Of a stretch of DNA of 64,000 nt, positions 55,323 through 63,964 are shown in pieces. The stretch lies in assembly GCA_029260795.1 (NCBI GenBank), contig JAJDCO010000002.1:1-64000 (forward strand), in the 5' to 3' direction. The DNA is from Planctomycetota bacterium. GTDB taxonomy: Bacteria > Planctomycetota > OFTM77. The notes beneath the pieces were generated by a model. It saw only the letters and a program-made list of their open reading frames with translations, did no database searches and had not been told where the DNA came from. The position numbers were made by a program, and so were the translations under genes. Positions within the stretch are counted from its first letter, which is position 1; each line of letters begins with the position of its first letter.

Positions 55323-55533
55323 GCGCCCGGCCTCCGGGGCAAAGAAACAAGCCACCGAGGGCACGGAGAAACGGGTCACGAGATCTACCCGGAGAGTCAA
55401 GATCGGATGACGAAGTGGAGAGCCGTCGAAGCGGTGTTCGGATCCATGGTTCTCGCGCCGCGCCAAAAGTGAAATGATGGGGCCTGGATCGGGGGCCGCG
55501 CTCCGGCACCGTTGGCATGAACGAAGGTGAATC

Positions 55534-57117
55534 ATGATTGACTCGAGGGCTCGGCTGCTCAGTGCGGCGATTCTGACGACGATGTCTTTCTCGTTCCTCG
55601 GCCTTTCGAAGGCCGCTGCTGCACAGGAAGCCGGGACCTTCATCGAGCAGCCGGGAGTGCGCGAGCTCTCCGGAGCGCTCGTCGTGCGGCGTTGGACTGT
55701 CGAGGCGTGGACGGAGCGCGGAGAAGGTGCGGCGGCGAAGTCGCACCGGCAGCGCGCTGCCGAGCGCCTCAACGTTTTCGACCCCGAGGTCATCGCCGAG
55801 ACCGACGAGTATCTCGTGCGCGTGCCGGCAGGCGAGAACGAAAGCTCATTGGCGGCGAAGCTGCTCGCGACCGGCGACTACCAGTACGTCGAGCCGGACT
55901 GGCTGGTGTTCCCGACCGACACCGTGCCGAACGATCCCGAGTACTTCCGTCTGTGGCATCATCCGAAGATGCGTTCGCCCGCGGCCTGGGACCTCACCAC
56001 GGGCCTGGCCTCGTTCACGATCGCCATCGTCGACTCCGGGGTCGAGAAGAGCCACCCCGACCTCGCCGCCGCGCTCGTGCCCGGATACAACTCGAAGGAC
56101 CGGTTGCCGGAGAGCCAAGGGGGCCAGGTCGACGATCTCAATGGGCACGGTACCTTCGTGGCCGGCTGTGCGGCCGCGATCGGCAACAACGGCACGGCCG
56201 TCGTCGGCGTGGGCTGGAGCTTCCGCATCATGCCCGTTCGCTACAGCAACGATCCGTGTGGTTGCGGTGTGCTCTCGGATCTCTTGGCGGGCGCTCGTTG
56301 GGCGGCGAGGAATGGTGCACAGGTCGTCAACATCAGCCAGACCGGCGTCGCCAGCGCTTCGGTCGAGACGACCGGCGCGGTGATCCGGAGCCTCGGCGGG
56401 CTGCTGTTCTATGCGGCCGACAACTCGGGCACCGATCACTCGGGCTTCGACTGGCCGAACGTGACGATCGTCGGCGCGACCAACAAGCTCGACGGGCGTC
56501 CGAGCTGGTCCTCCTATGGCAAGGCCGTCGACGTCTTCGCGCCCGGCAATCAGATCCTGTCGACGGGTATCAATCACGGCATCGCGTTCGGCAGCGGTAC
56601 TAGTGCGGCGTCTCCGATCGCGGCCGGTCTCGCGGCATTGATCTGGTCGGTCAAGCCGTGGCTGAGTGCCGACCAAGTAGAGCAGTACCTGTTCGAAGGC
56701 TGCAAAGACCTGGGGCCGGTGGGCGAAGACGACGAGTGGGGTTGGGGACGCATCGACTCCTTCTCCTCCGTCGATCTTGCCGCCAACGATGCCGTGCTGG
56801 CGTACTCACAGGATCCGCTGCTCAAAGGGCAGTCGAGCACGGCGGTCGTCCAGGGAGCTCAACCCGCGCAGTCCGTGCACTGGTTGCTTTCGCTGACCGG
56901 GGCCGGCCCGGGGCCTTGCTTCCAAGGCAAGTGCCTCGACATCCTGGCTCCCTGGGTCGTCTTCAGCCTCCCTGCCGATCCCCAGGGCATCGCGACTTGG
57001 ACGTTCACGGTGCCGCCGGTCACACCGATCGCGCTCCCCGTTTGGGTGCAAGCGATCACCCTCGATGCGACGCTCGGTCTGGCGACGTCGAACGTCGTCT
57101 TCGACGTGGTCTTGTAA
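55534..57117 (+). CDS. Secreted subtilisin-like (S8) serine protease
   Basis: 527 residues from ATG 55534 (AAGGTG six bases upstream) with a signal peptide. A propeptide-like stretch leads to DTVPNDPEYFRLWH, then the S8 catalytic triad: aspartate in IAIVDSGVEKSHPDL, histidine in GHGTFVAGC, serine in GSGTSAASPIAAG; the oxyanion asparagine is in YAADNSG. The last ~130 residues are a beta domain with a CFQGKCLD disulfide pair and PWVVFSLPADPQG, resembling the planctomycete extracellular C-terminal module. Active secreted protease by all visible residues. Confidence 0.93.
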   Translation: MIDSRARLLSAAILTTMSFSFLGLSKAAAAQEAGTFIEQPGVRELSGALVVRRWTVEAWTERGEGAAAKSHRQRAAERLNVFDPEVIAETDEYLVRVPAGENESSLAAKLLATGDYQYVEPDWLVFPTDTVPNDPEYFRLWHHPKMRSPAAWDLTTGLASFTIAIVDSGVEKSHPDLAAALVPGYNSKDRLPESQGGQVDDLNGHGTFVAGCAAAIGNNGTAVVGVGWSFRIMPVRYSNDPCGCGVLSDLLAGARWAARNGAQVVNISQTGVASASVETTGAVIRSLGGLLFYAADNSGTDHSGFDWPNVTIVGATNKLDGRPSWSSYGKAVDVFAPGNQILSTGINHGIAFGSGTSAASPIAAGLAALIWSVKPWLSADQVEQYLFEGCKDLGPVGEDDEWGWGRIDSFSSVDLAANDAVLAYSQDPLLKGQSSTAVVQGAQPAQSVHWLLSLTGAGPGPCFQGKCLDILAPWVVFSLPADPQGIATWTFTVPPVTPIALPVWVQAITLDATLGLATSNVVFDVVL

Positions 57118-57258
57118 GGGGTCTGCAGCCGGGCGTGACAAGCGCGCGCCATTCGGCAACTAAAATGGCGGTGCGCTCCGGGTGACGGCGTTGACCGGGG
57201 GGGGCGGGCGCAGGGACGCTCGAACCCGCATCGACGGCGCAGAGGAGGAGCTCTCGAC

Positions 57259-59358
57259 ATGGTCCCGACTCGCATCCTGGTCTCTCTCGTCATCGGCGTT
57301 TGCCTCGCCGGCCTCGATGCGCATGCGCAAGCTCCGGTGAACGAAGGCTTCGATGCGAGACCGTCGGATTGGGTGCTCGATCCACAGCGGCACGGGGTCG
57401 ACAACGGCCGCCTCTATCTGGGTGGGAGGACGCCGGCCCGGGCGCCGGGAGAGTGGGAATCGTTCGTGCTCGAGATGGATGCGAAGATCGTGCGGGGATC
57501 CTTCGAAATCCGATACGGCACTCGATGCCGCGTGGAGATCTCCCGACCGATCGAGCAAGGTCAGGGGCACAACGTCCGCGTCCGGGTCGGAAGCAACACC
57601 TCTGATTCGATCTCGATCGATTGGCATCGAGATCGACGTCTCGTGCTCCGCGTCGCCGGCAACCTTCATACCGTGGTGGTCGACGGCCAGCGGGCGCAAG
57701 CGCGTGGACCGCACGGTCGAGGGGCGATCGAGCTCGCGAGTCTCCAGGACGGCGTTGCGGAGATCGACCGCGTTCGCATTCGCTCGCTCGAGCTGAGTCT
57801 CGTCGATGTCGTGCCCCAGCAGGTCACGGCGGGTAAGCGGAGCCTCGTGTATGCGATCGGCGAGGGTTTCGATGACGACGTGCGCGTCGGCTTTCGCGGG
57901 GATGGCGTCAACGTAGTGGGCGAGCCAGTCGTGCGAAGTCGCAATGTGTTGCAGATCGTTATCGACGTGGCGGCCGAGGCGACCGGGACCCGCACCCTGA
58001 CCGCGAAGCGAAGCGACGGATCGCAGCTGAACCAGATCGACGCTTTTCGCATCGTGCCGCCTCCGGCGGTGCCCGAGCCACCCGTGTTGCCGCCACCGGC
58101 GAGGATCGACGCGTTGGACCCGCCCGTGCTCCGACCGGGTGTGGCCGGCCAGTCGGTTCTGGTTCAGGGCTCCGACTTGGGCCAACTGGCGTCCGTCACG
58201 GTGCTCTCCCCGGCGACAGGTGTCGTCGTCTTGATTCGCGAGCACCGGGCAGACCGGCTCGAGCTGAGCCTCGACGTGGCGAGCGGCCTCGGCGATCGTG
58301 TCGTCCGGCTGGAGTTCGCGCCGATCGTCGCGAGCGAGCCCGCGTTGCATCGGACGTTGTGGGTACGAGCCGAACCACCGGAGACGCCGCACATCCAGTC
58401 GGTCCAGCCACTCGTCCTCCAGGCCGGTGTCCGCGATCAGCGGGTCGTGATGAGCGGCACATCGCTGTCGAGCTTCGAGGGTGTTCGAGTGGTCTCACCT
58501 CGACCCGGATTTCGCGCGACCTGGCTGAGAGAGAGCAATGCGGGGCAGATCGTCGTTAGCGTCGACGTGCCCGCGGAAGTCGGCGAGAGTGCGGTGCAGC
58601 TCGAGCTGCAGCCGGCCGATCCGAGCACGGGACCGCTGCGACAAGTCCTCGGGATACGACTCGAAGCACCTGAGACGTCCACCTCGCCGACGGGGTGGCT
58701 CATCGGCTTGGGAGGTGGTCTGCTCGTTTCGTTCTGGAGTGGGTACGGCTGGGGTCGGACGCGGGCACTCGAGTGGCTGCGCTGGGCCAAGCGGCGGTGG
58801 GAGGATCTCTCTCAGCTCGAAGATTCCCGCCCACTCGTTGCGTGTCGCTGGATCTGTCGATCCACGCCCAAGACCGAGCTGGCGAACTGGGAGATCGACG
58901 AGATTCGCGTCACGCCGCTGGTTCTCGGCGGAGCCGCGCCTGAGCCAGAGGCGATCAGCGGTGCGGCCCTCGCCGACCTCAACGACCGTGAGAACGTGAA
59001 GGCCTGGTTGCTCGACCGGGACAAGCTCGCGAGCGGCCTGCGTCCTGCGGCGAAAGCGGTCTCCCAGATCGTTGCTCAGTGGTCGGAGCAAGGCGCTTCG
59101 CCTGCCGAGGTGCGGCTCACGGCGAAGTTCCAGAAGCCGGTTCAGATGCACTTCGAGCTCAAGCACTGCGAGCTGAGCGGCGGTGAGCTCCAATGGGTGA
59201 CTCGGCGTCGATGGACCCGGACCGCCAAGCCGGGTCGGCCGCTCGAGATCGGAGTGATCACCGGTCCTCGACCCGACGAGGCCTTCGTGGAGAGGATTGC
59301 CGACGAGGCGCAGGCTCACCTCCTGGACCTTTTCCAGCGGGTTCGATCTCTTCCGTGA
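57259..59358 (+). CDS. Single-pass surface protein with IPT-like repeats, function unknown
   Basis: 699 residues from ATG 57259 (AGGAGG ten bases upstream). Signal peptide LVSLVIGVCLAGLDAHA, then a ~150-residue jelly-roll-like domain. Three beta repeats that resemble IPT/TIG folds follow (LVDVVPQQVTAGKRSLVYAIGEGF, DPPVLRPGVAGQSVLVQGSDL, QPLVLQAGVRDQRVVMSGTSL), separated by a proline-rich linker. A transmembrane helix (about 477-495, GWLIGLGGGLLVSFWSG) precedes a ~200-residue cytoplasmic part with no known domain. The outside-binding, inside-signalling design suggests a receptor or anchor. Confidence 0.65.
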   Translation: MVPTRILVSLVIGVCLAGLDAHAQAPVNEGFDARPSDWVLDPQRHGVDNGRLYLGGRTPARAPGEWESFVLEMDAKIVRGSFEIRYGTRCRVEISRPIEQGQGHNVRVRVGSNTSDSISIDWHRDRRLVLRVAGNLHTVVVDGQRAQARGPHGRGAIELASLQDGVAEIDRVRIRSLELSLVDVVPQQVTAGKRSLVYAIGEGFDDDVRVGFRGDGVNVVGEPVVRSRNVLQIVIDVAAEATGTRTLTAKRSDGSQLNQIDAFRIVPPPAVPEPPVLPPPARIDALDPPVLRPGVAGQSVLVQGSDLGQLASVTVLSPATGVVVLIREHRADRLELSLDVASGLGDRVVRLEFAPIVASEPALHRTLWVRAEPPETPHIQSVQPLVLQAGVRDQRVVMSGTSLSSFEGVRVVSPRPGFRATWLRESNAGQIVVSVDVPAEVGESAVQLELQPADPSTGPLRQVLGIRLEAPETSTSPTGWLIGLGGGLLVSFWSGYGWGRTRALEWLRWAKRRWEDLSQLEDSRPLVACRWICRSTPKTELANWEIDEIRVTPLVLGGAAPEPEAISGAALADLNDRENVKAWLLDRDKLASGLRPAAKAVSQIVAQWSEQGASPAEVRLTAKFQKPVQMHFELKHCELSGGELQWVTRRRWTRTAKPGRPLEIGVITGPRPDEAFVERIADEAQAHLLDLFQRVRSLP

Positions 59359-59379
59359 TGTTCGGTCACGTGATGAGTG

Positions 59380-59515
59380 TGGCGAAGCGACGGCGACCCT
59401 CGACCTGCCGCCGCTGCCGGTGAGCTTCGTGGGCCGTTCGTTCTACCTGGCCGCGACACTCGTCTCGCCCTGGTACCACATCTCGAACCCTCCGCCGCTG
59501 GTGGTTGGCGACTGA
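59380..59515 (+). pseudogene. Remnant of a planctomycete extracellular C-terminal domain
   Basis: Reads GEATATLDLPPLPVSFVG and RSFYLAATLV, ending VVGD with stop at 59515. The pattern (FLP-P-FVG-FY-A) is that of the terminal module of secreted planctomycete proteins, such as the N-terminal part of the 52 kb protein. No start or upstream domain is present, so it looks like the left-over end of a deleted gene. Confidence 0.5.
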
Positions 59516-59545
59516 CCGGGCCGGACGTCGCGGTGATCCCGACCG

Positions 59546-61342
59546 CTACTTCACCCAGCGTTGAACCAGCGGCACCCACTTCGAAGCCGGATAGCGTTTC
59601 AGGAGCTCCCGGTACTTCGCCATTCGCTCTCGATCGTCCTTCTCTTGGCGAGCGGCGTAGAAGAGCTCCTGCGCGGGCGCGGCTTGACGCTCCCGCAGGC
59701 GAGCGAAGGTTTCGAGACAGCTCTGAGCGGCGGGCACGAGGGCGAACTGGTTGCGAAACTCCCAAAAGTCGGCGGCCCAATCGCCGCTGGAGTCGTCGCG
59801 CATCGTCTTCTCGAGCGCCTCGGCGCGGGGCTGGGCCGCGGCGTCGATCTTGGTGGTCAAACTCGCGATGGACTTGCGTTCGTCCTCATTGCCATTCGCC
59901 GATGCGGCGCGATGAAGGGCGGCCATCGCGTCCCGGTACTCGCGGGCTTTCAGCTGTTGACCTGCGAAGCGCACCAAGGACTTTGCGTCGGTCGAGGCCA
60001 TCTGTTCTAGCCAGCGTACGGCCGCTTCGACCGGAAGGTGATCGAACACGTGACCCACTCGCTCGGGTGCGAAGAGCTTCAGCATCGGGAAGCCCTCATC
60101 CACGAAGCGCTCGTGACAGTATTGCCCGCTGCTGAAGTCGACGACGTTGTCCTTCTGACCGTGCACGATGGCGATCGGGAGGCGTCGTTGAGCGGCCCGC
60201 ACGGCGGCGTCGGTGAAGGCATCGGGCTCGCACTGGACGAGCAGGTTGCCGGACATGGGAAACGCTCCGGCGATCTTCTCGGGGTAGAACATCGCGATCG
60301 CGAAGGTCAGGAAACCGCCCTGTGAGTGCCCACCGACGAAGAAGTGCTCGATCGGCAGAGTCTCCTTCAGCTCGTCGAGGGCCTCGGCCGCCAGCGCGGG
60401 CGTTTGCCGGTAGGCCCACTTGTGCCACTTCTCGTGACCGCTGAAGTTGACGTAGGTCGCGTTGAACACTCGCCGCCCGGGCCGCGAAGCGGAGCTGAGC
60501 CGCTCGCCGTCGAATCCGATCAGGATGTAGTCCTCTGCCAGCTTCGGCCAGAGGCTCGCCATCGTGGCGACGTAGCCCTTCGAGCTCATGTTCGAGCCGT
60601 GGAAGAACGCGATCGCCGGATAGGTGCGCTTCCCGTCGTAGCTCTTGGGCACGCGGAGATAGTAGTTGAGCGCGCTGTGCGATTGGCCTTCGGTGAGCTG
60701 GCCGGGCATCGGCGGTGCGGCCCGGTGTTGGATGCGATAGGCTCCCCAGGCGCGGGGCTCGGACGATCCGGCCGCCGTGAACTCGCCCTGGAACGTCTCG
60801 TCGTCCTCCCAGAGCTCGAACCAACCGGAGCCGCTTGCGCTCGGCTCGCGGTACGTGAACTGGAGTCGCTTCCCTTGGACGTCGCCTTCGATCGAGAACT
60901 CGTCGTCGAAGCCGTAAGTGCCCTGGACGCGGGATCCTCGCTGCTCGAGCTTCATCGGTCCGAACGAGCCGGACCAGCGACCCGTGAATCCACCGGCGCT
61001 CGACGCTTCACCTTCGCGCACGAAGACGATGCGCGCGATTTCGTCGCGACGCAGCGTTCGGCTGCCCTTCTTCAAGCGCACTCTCAAGGTCCTCAGTTGG
61101 ACTTCACCCGTCAGCTCGTCGCCTTCGCTCGTTCGTAGGACGTCGGGGGAGCCGAGCTCGATCTCGACGATGTCCTCGGCGCGGAGTGTCGTCGTTCGGC
61201 GGTCGGCCTCGATCTTCCAACGGGAGACCGACACGCGACCCTCGACGACCTCACCATCGCGCAATGTCACTTGCACGTCCGAGGCAAAGCTCGCCACGGC
61301 TCCGACCAACACGAGGGTCCAGGCCTTCAAGAGCGCTGTCAT
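59546..61342 (-). CDS. Secreted alpha/beta hydrolase with N-terminal beta repeats
   Basis: 598 residues, signal peptide LKAWTLVLVGAVASFA. Two Sm-like beta repeats begin it (LRDGEVVEGRVSVSRWKIE and EGDELTGEVQLRTLRVRLKKG), then a beta-sandwich (GRWSGSFGPMKLEQRGS) of about 80 residues. The hydrolase domain (about 225-430) has FFHGSN, GHSQGG (nucleophile serine) and a late histidine in ERVGHVFDHLP, and resembles PHB depolymerase/phospholipase-carboxylesterase enzymes. A helical C-terminus of ~150 residues follows, with TPR-like spacing. Probable extracellular esterase. Confidence 0.85.
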   Translation of the reverse strand: MTALLKAWTLVLVGAVASFASDVQVTLRDGEVVEGRVSVSRWKIEADRRTTTLRAEDIVEIELGSPDVLRTSEGDELTGEVQLRTLRVRLKKGSRTLRRDEIARIVFVREGEASSAGGFTGRWSGSFGPMKLEQRGSRVQGTYGFDDEFSIEGDVQGKRLQFTYREPSASGSGWFELWEDDETFQGEFTAAGSSEPRAWGAYRIQHRAAPPMPGQLTEGQSHSALNYYLRVPKSYDGKRTYPAIAFFHGSNMSSKGYVATMASLWPKLAEDYILIGFDGERLSSASRPGRRVFNATYVNFSGHEKWHKWAYRQTPALAAEALDELKETLPIEHFFVGGHSQGGFLTFAIAMFYPEKIAGAFPMSGNLLVQCEPDAFTDAAVRAAQRRLPIAIVHGQKDNVVDFSSGQYCHERFVDEGFPMLKLFAPERVGHVFDHLPVEAAVRWLEQMASTDAKSLVRFAGQQLKAREYRDAMAALHRAASANGNEDERKSIASLTTKIDAAAQPRAEALEKTMRDDSSGDWAADFWEFRNQFALVPAAQSCLETFARLRERQAAPAQELFYAARQEKDDRERMAKYRELLKRYPASKWVPLVQRWVK

Positions 61343-61621
61343 GCGCGTATCTCCGTCTCTTCAGGGGCGCGGCTCGGGCGGGTGCCCTCACACGGTAGAG
61401 ATCGGTGCGCACGGCTCAAGTAAAAGTCGCGTAATCCGCGAGGGCGGAGCGCGTCCGCGAGGCGATGGGAGGCGAGCGCGTTCGAACGGTGTTGGCGACT
61501 GCACCTTTCTCGGGTCAGCGCCTGTGGATGACGACGGCAAACACGGGAATGACGACTCGCATGGCTCTTCTCCCGAGCTTCGATTCATCGCCTCTCGCCC
61601 GATTCGCCGCACGAGCGCGAG

Positions 61622-62059
61622 TCAGGTCAGCCGCTTCGAGAAGTGGTACTTCACGACCCCCCCGGGAAAGCCTGCGATGGCGAGGTCCTCGCTGTATCCG
61701 AGCCGGCGATAGAAGTCCGGTGCCTGGAATGTGAACGTGTCGAGGTAGACGAGCTCACAGCCGCGCGCCTTGGCTTCTCGCTCGGCGCGCGCCATCAGCT
61801 CTCGGCCCAGTCCCGTCCGTCGCCGATCCGGCTCGACCCACAGGATTTGGACCTCGCAGCAGGTCCCCCAGGAGCGCGCGATGATGCCGCCGAGAGCCGC
61901 TCTTCCCGCCTCTCTCGCGAAGAGGTACATCGGGCGCACTGCGTCGAGACCACCGTGCTCGAGGATGTAAGACTCGATTCCCTGGTCGATTCGCTCGACG
62001 TCGGCTCGATCGGGTTGCTGCGCCACTTCGACGCGTACTTCACTCTGCGACTCGGACAT
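61622..62059 (-). CDS. GNAT family acetyltransferase
   Basis: 145 residues from ATG 62059, with GGGAGG seven bases upstream. It has the acetyl-CoA-binding pattern WVEPDRRRTGLGRELMARAEREAKARGC (Q/R-x-x-G-x-G/A), then YLDTFTFQAPDFYRRLGY, the family's motif B end. The substrate is unknown. Single gene. Confidence 0.9.
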   Translation of the reverse strand: MSESQSEVRVEVAQQPDRADVERIDQGIESYILEHGGLDAVRPMYLFAREAGRAALGGIIARSWGTCCEVQILWVEPDRRRTGLGRELMARAEREAKARGCELVYLDTFTFQAPDFYRRLGYSEDLAIAGFPGGVVKYHFSKRLT

Positions 62060-62171
62060 CCGAACCTCCCTGTGCACAAGACCACCGCACGTGACGGGGC
62101 GATGGACAAGATCACTCGCGTGCAATCCTTTCGCAATGCACTTCTCGAGTCCACGTCGAAGAGGAGGGGAT

Positions 62172-62228
62172 GAACCACGGAGTGCACGACGAGCACGAAG
62201 GGGGAGGAGGAGAGCACGGAGAGGGAGC
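62172..62228 (+). repeat. CCACGGAG-type repeat element
   Basis: Contains ACCACGGAGTGCACGACGAG and GAGAGCACGGAGAGGGAGCC, a further member of the family seen near 27431 and 55351. No coding potential is apparent. Confidence 0.5.
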
Positions 62229-62286
62229 CTAGGATGACGTGCCTCTTCATAGAAATGCGTCCGGAAAGCCTCGAGAGTTTATCGCC

Positions 62287-62317
62287 GGCGCAAGCTTCGC
62301 TGCGCTCGCGTGCGCAC
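62287..62317 (+). repeat. Left arm of a perfect 31-base inverted repeat
   Basis: GGCGCAAGCTTCGCTGCGCT plus CGCGTGCGCAC; exact reverse complement of 62997-63027. It lies about 150 bases before the ECF sigma gene start. Confidence 0.92.
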
Positions 62318-62470
62318 ACCGGACGTCTCGCGTTGAAGCTAGCGCCGGCGAGACGCAGCGAAGCCGGGACGACTCGCCGATCGAAGTGCAGCTTTCGCCG
62401 TGAGCGCTGGTTGCCGATATACTCGAAGGGTCGCTGCGATTCGCCTCGACACTCTCCGTGAGGATCGGCC

Positions 62471-62980
62471 ATGGCCGAAGGTAGCTCACAACCGGGATGG
62501 AGCCAGGAGCTCTACGAGGAGCTTCATCGCTTGGCCGAGCGTCAGCTTCGGGGCGAGCGGAAGGACCACACGCTTCAACCGACGGCGCTCGTGAACGAAG
62601 CGTACTTGAGGCTCGTTCAGCTCGATCGTATGGAGTGGAAGGACGAGGAGCACTTTTTGGCGGCCGCCGCCGGGACGATCCGACGAGTCCTCATCGATCA
62701 TGCGCGCGCGCGTCAAACTGCGAAGCGCGGCGGCGATTGGCAGCGGCTGACGTTGACGGGGCTGGCCGGCCTCGATGCCGACGACCAGTTGGACCTGATC
62801 GCCTTGGATGAAGCACTCGAGGGCCTGCGCCAGCTCGACGAGACGATGCATCGCCTCGTTGAGCTCCGCTTCTTCGGTGGGCTCACCATCGAGCAGACGG
62901 CTCGCGCGTTGGGAATCGGAGTCACCACGGTCAAAGAGAAGTGGGACTTCGCGAAGGCTTGGCTCAAGCGAGAGCTCTGA
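62471..62980 (+). CDS. ECF sigma factor, orphan
   Basis: 169 residues from ATG 62471 with a GAGGAT ribosome site. PF07638-type: HTLQPTALVNEAYLRLVQ (region 2), FLAAAAGTIRRVLIDHAR, and the region 4 helix-turn-helix VELRFFGGLTIEQTARALGIGVTTVKEKWDFAKAWL. Unlike the ECF gene at 37.8 kb, no kinase follows; the downstream gene is on the other strand. The gene is bracketed by the perfect inverted repeat at 62287/62997, the right arm beginning 16 bases after the stop. Confidence 0.95.
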   Translation: MAEGSSQPGWSQELYEELHRLAERQLRGERKDHTLQPTALVNEAYLRLVQLDRMEWKDEEHFLAAAAGTIRRVLIDHARARQTAKRGGDWQRLTLTGLAGLDADDQLDLIALDEALEGLRQLDETMHRLVELRFFGGLTIEQTARALGIGVTTVKEKWDFAKAWLKREL

Positions 62981-62996
62981 GACTTGGCCACCGGGA

Positions 62997-63027
62997 GTGC
63001 GCACGCGAGCGCAGCGAAGCTTGCGCC
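62997..63027 (+). repeat. Right arm of a perfect 31-base inverted repeat
   Basis: GTGCGCACGCG plus AGCGCAGCGAAGCTTGCGCC; exact reverse complement of 62287-62317. It is too far from the left arm to be a simple hairpin terminator. The following stretch to 63255 holds an inverted copy of the GCGGAGCTGACGCCG element (63169-63183) and no gene. Confidence 0.92.
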
Positions 63028-63255
63028 CGTCGAGTTGGGAGCCGATCGAGTGTCGAGGGCCGGCGGAAGCGCAGACCGGGAGCGCGGGCATCCTGCCCGG
63101 CGGAGCGTGCAAGGGCCGTTGTGCCTGCAAACCGGGATCGCTGGCATGCTGCCCGGCGGGAAGGGGTCCGGCGTCAGCTCCGCTTCTCTTTCGGATGGCG
63201 AGTCCATTCGGGCGTTGCTTGCGGCGAAGCTACGCGGACGCGCTCCGGTGCCTGC

Positions 63256-63900
63256 TCAGAACTGGCTGAAGTCGATCGCGCCCCAGTCGTCAACGGTTAC
63301 CCATTGGCTGCCGAGCATCGCCTGCTTGCCACCGGCCAGGGGTGGCCGTCGAAGTGTCCCCTTCTTGACCAACTTGGCGATGGCCCGGCTGGCGGCCTGC
63401 TGATCCGTCGGACCGTCGATCGTCTCGACGCGAATCGGAGTCTTCGTCGAGTTGCCGCCATGTCGAAACATGTTGGCCGTCAGCTTGCCATCGTCAACCG
63501 ACTCTCGAGAGCGCACCGACAGGACCGGGCGAGTGCTCGTACCGATGTAGACGCGGATCGCGTAGTAGCCGTGACGTTTGTTTCCGCCTTCGAGGGCCGC
63601 CTCATGGGACTTCCCTTCGGCCGCCGCCTGGTCGTCCTCTCGCAAGATCCCCAAGTCCCGCCCCAGCATCTTGGCACCCTGGGCGATGGGCGAGTCGGCG
63701 GCGCCCTCCCCGACGAAGTAGTGCATCCCGGCGTAGGCGATTCCACCCACGACCACGAAGGCGGCCGCCCAGGAGGCGAGGGTTCCCAGTAGGCCCGAGC
63801 CGCCGGCGCCGGCTTCGGCGAGGGGAGTGACAGTTCCGCCAGTCGGCGCCGAAAAGCTGCGCACCTTGTTGGTCAGGTCGAAGATCTTGCGGTATTTCAT
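63256..63900 (-). CDS. Hypothetical single-pass membrane protein
   Basis: 214 residues, ATG 63900 with GGAG eight bases upstream. One membrane helix near 38-60 (GLLGTLASWAAAFVVVGGIAY), then a soluble domain with alternating charged and hydrophobic residues (HGYYAIRVYIGTSTRP, GKLTANMFRHGG, QAASRAIAKLVKKGTL, LGSQWVTVDDWGAIDF). No family recognised. Confidence 0.7.
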   Translation of the reverse strand: MKYRKIFDLTNKVRSFSAPTGGTVTPLAEAGAGGSGLLGTLASWAAAFVVVGGIAYAGMHYFVGEGAADSPIAQGAKMLGRDLGILREDDQAAAEGKSHEAALEGGNKRHGYYAIRVYIGTSTRPVLSVRSRESVDDGKLTANMFRHGGNSTKTPIRVETIDGPTDQQAASRAIAKLVKKGTLRRPPLAGGKQAMLGSQWVTVDDWGAIDFSQF

Positions 63901-63964
63901 CGGAACAGCTCCGTTCGTTCATCCTGGTTGCGTTTCGGGCGGCTGTCTTGTCCGCTCCGACGAC

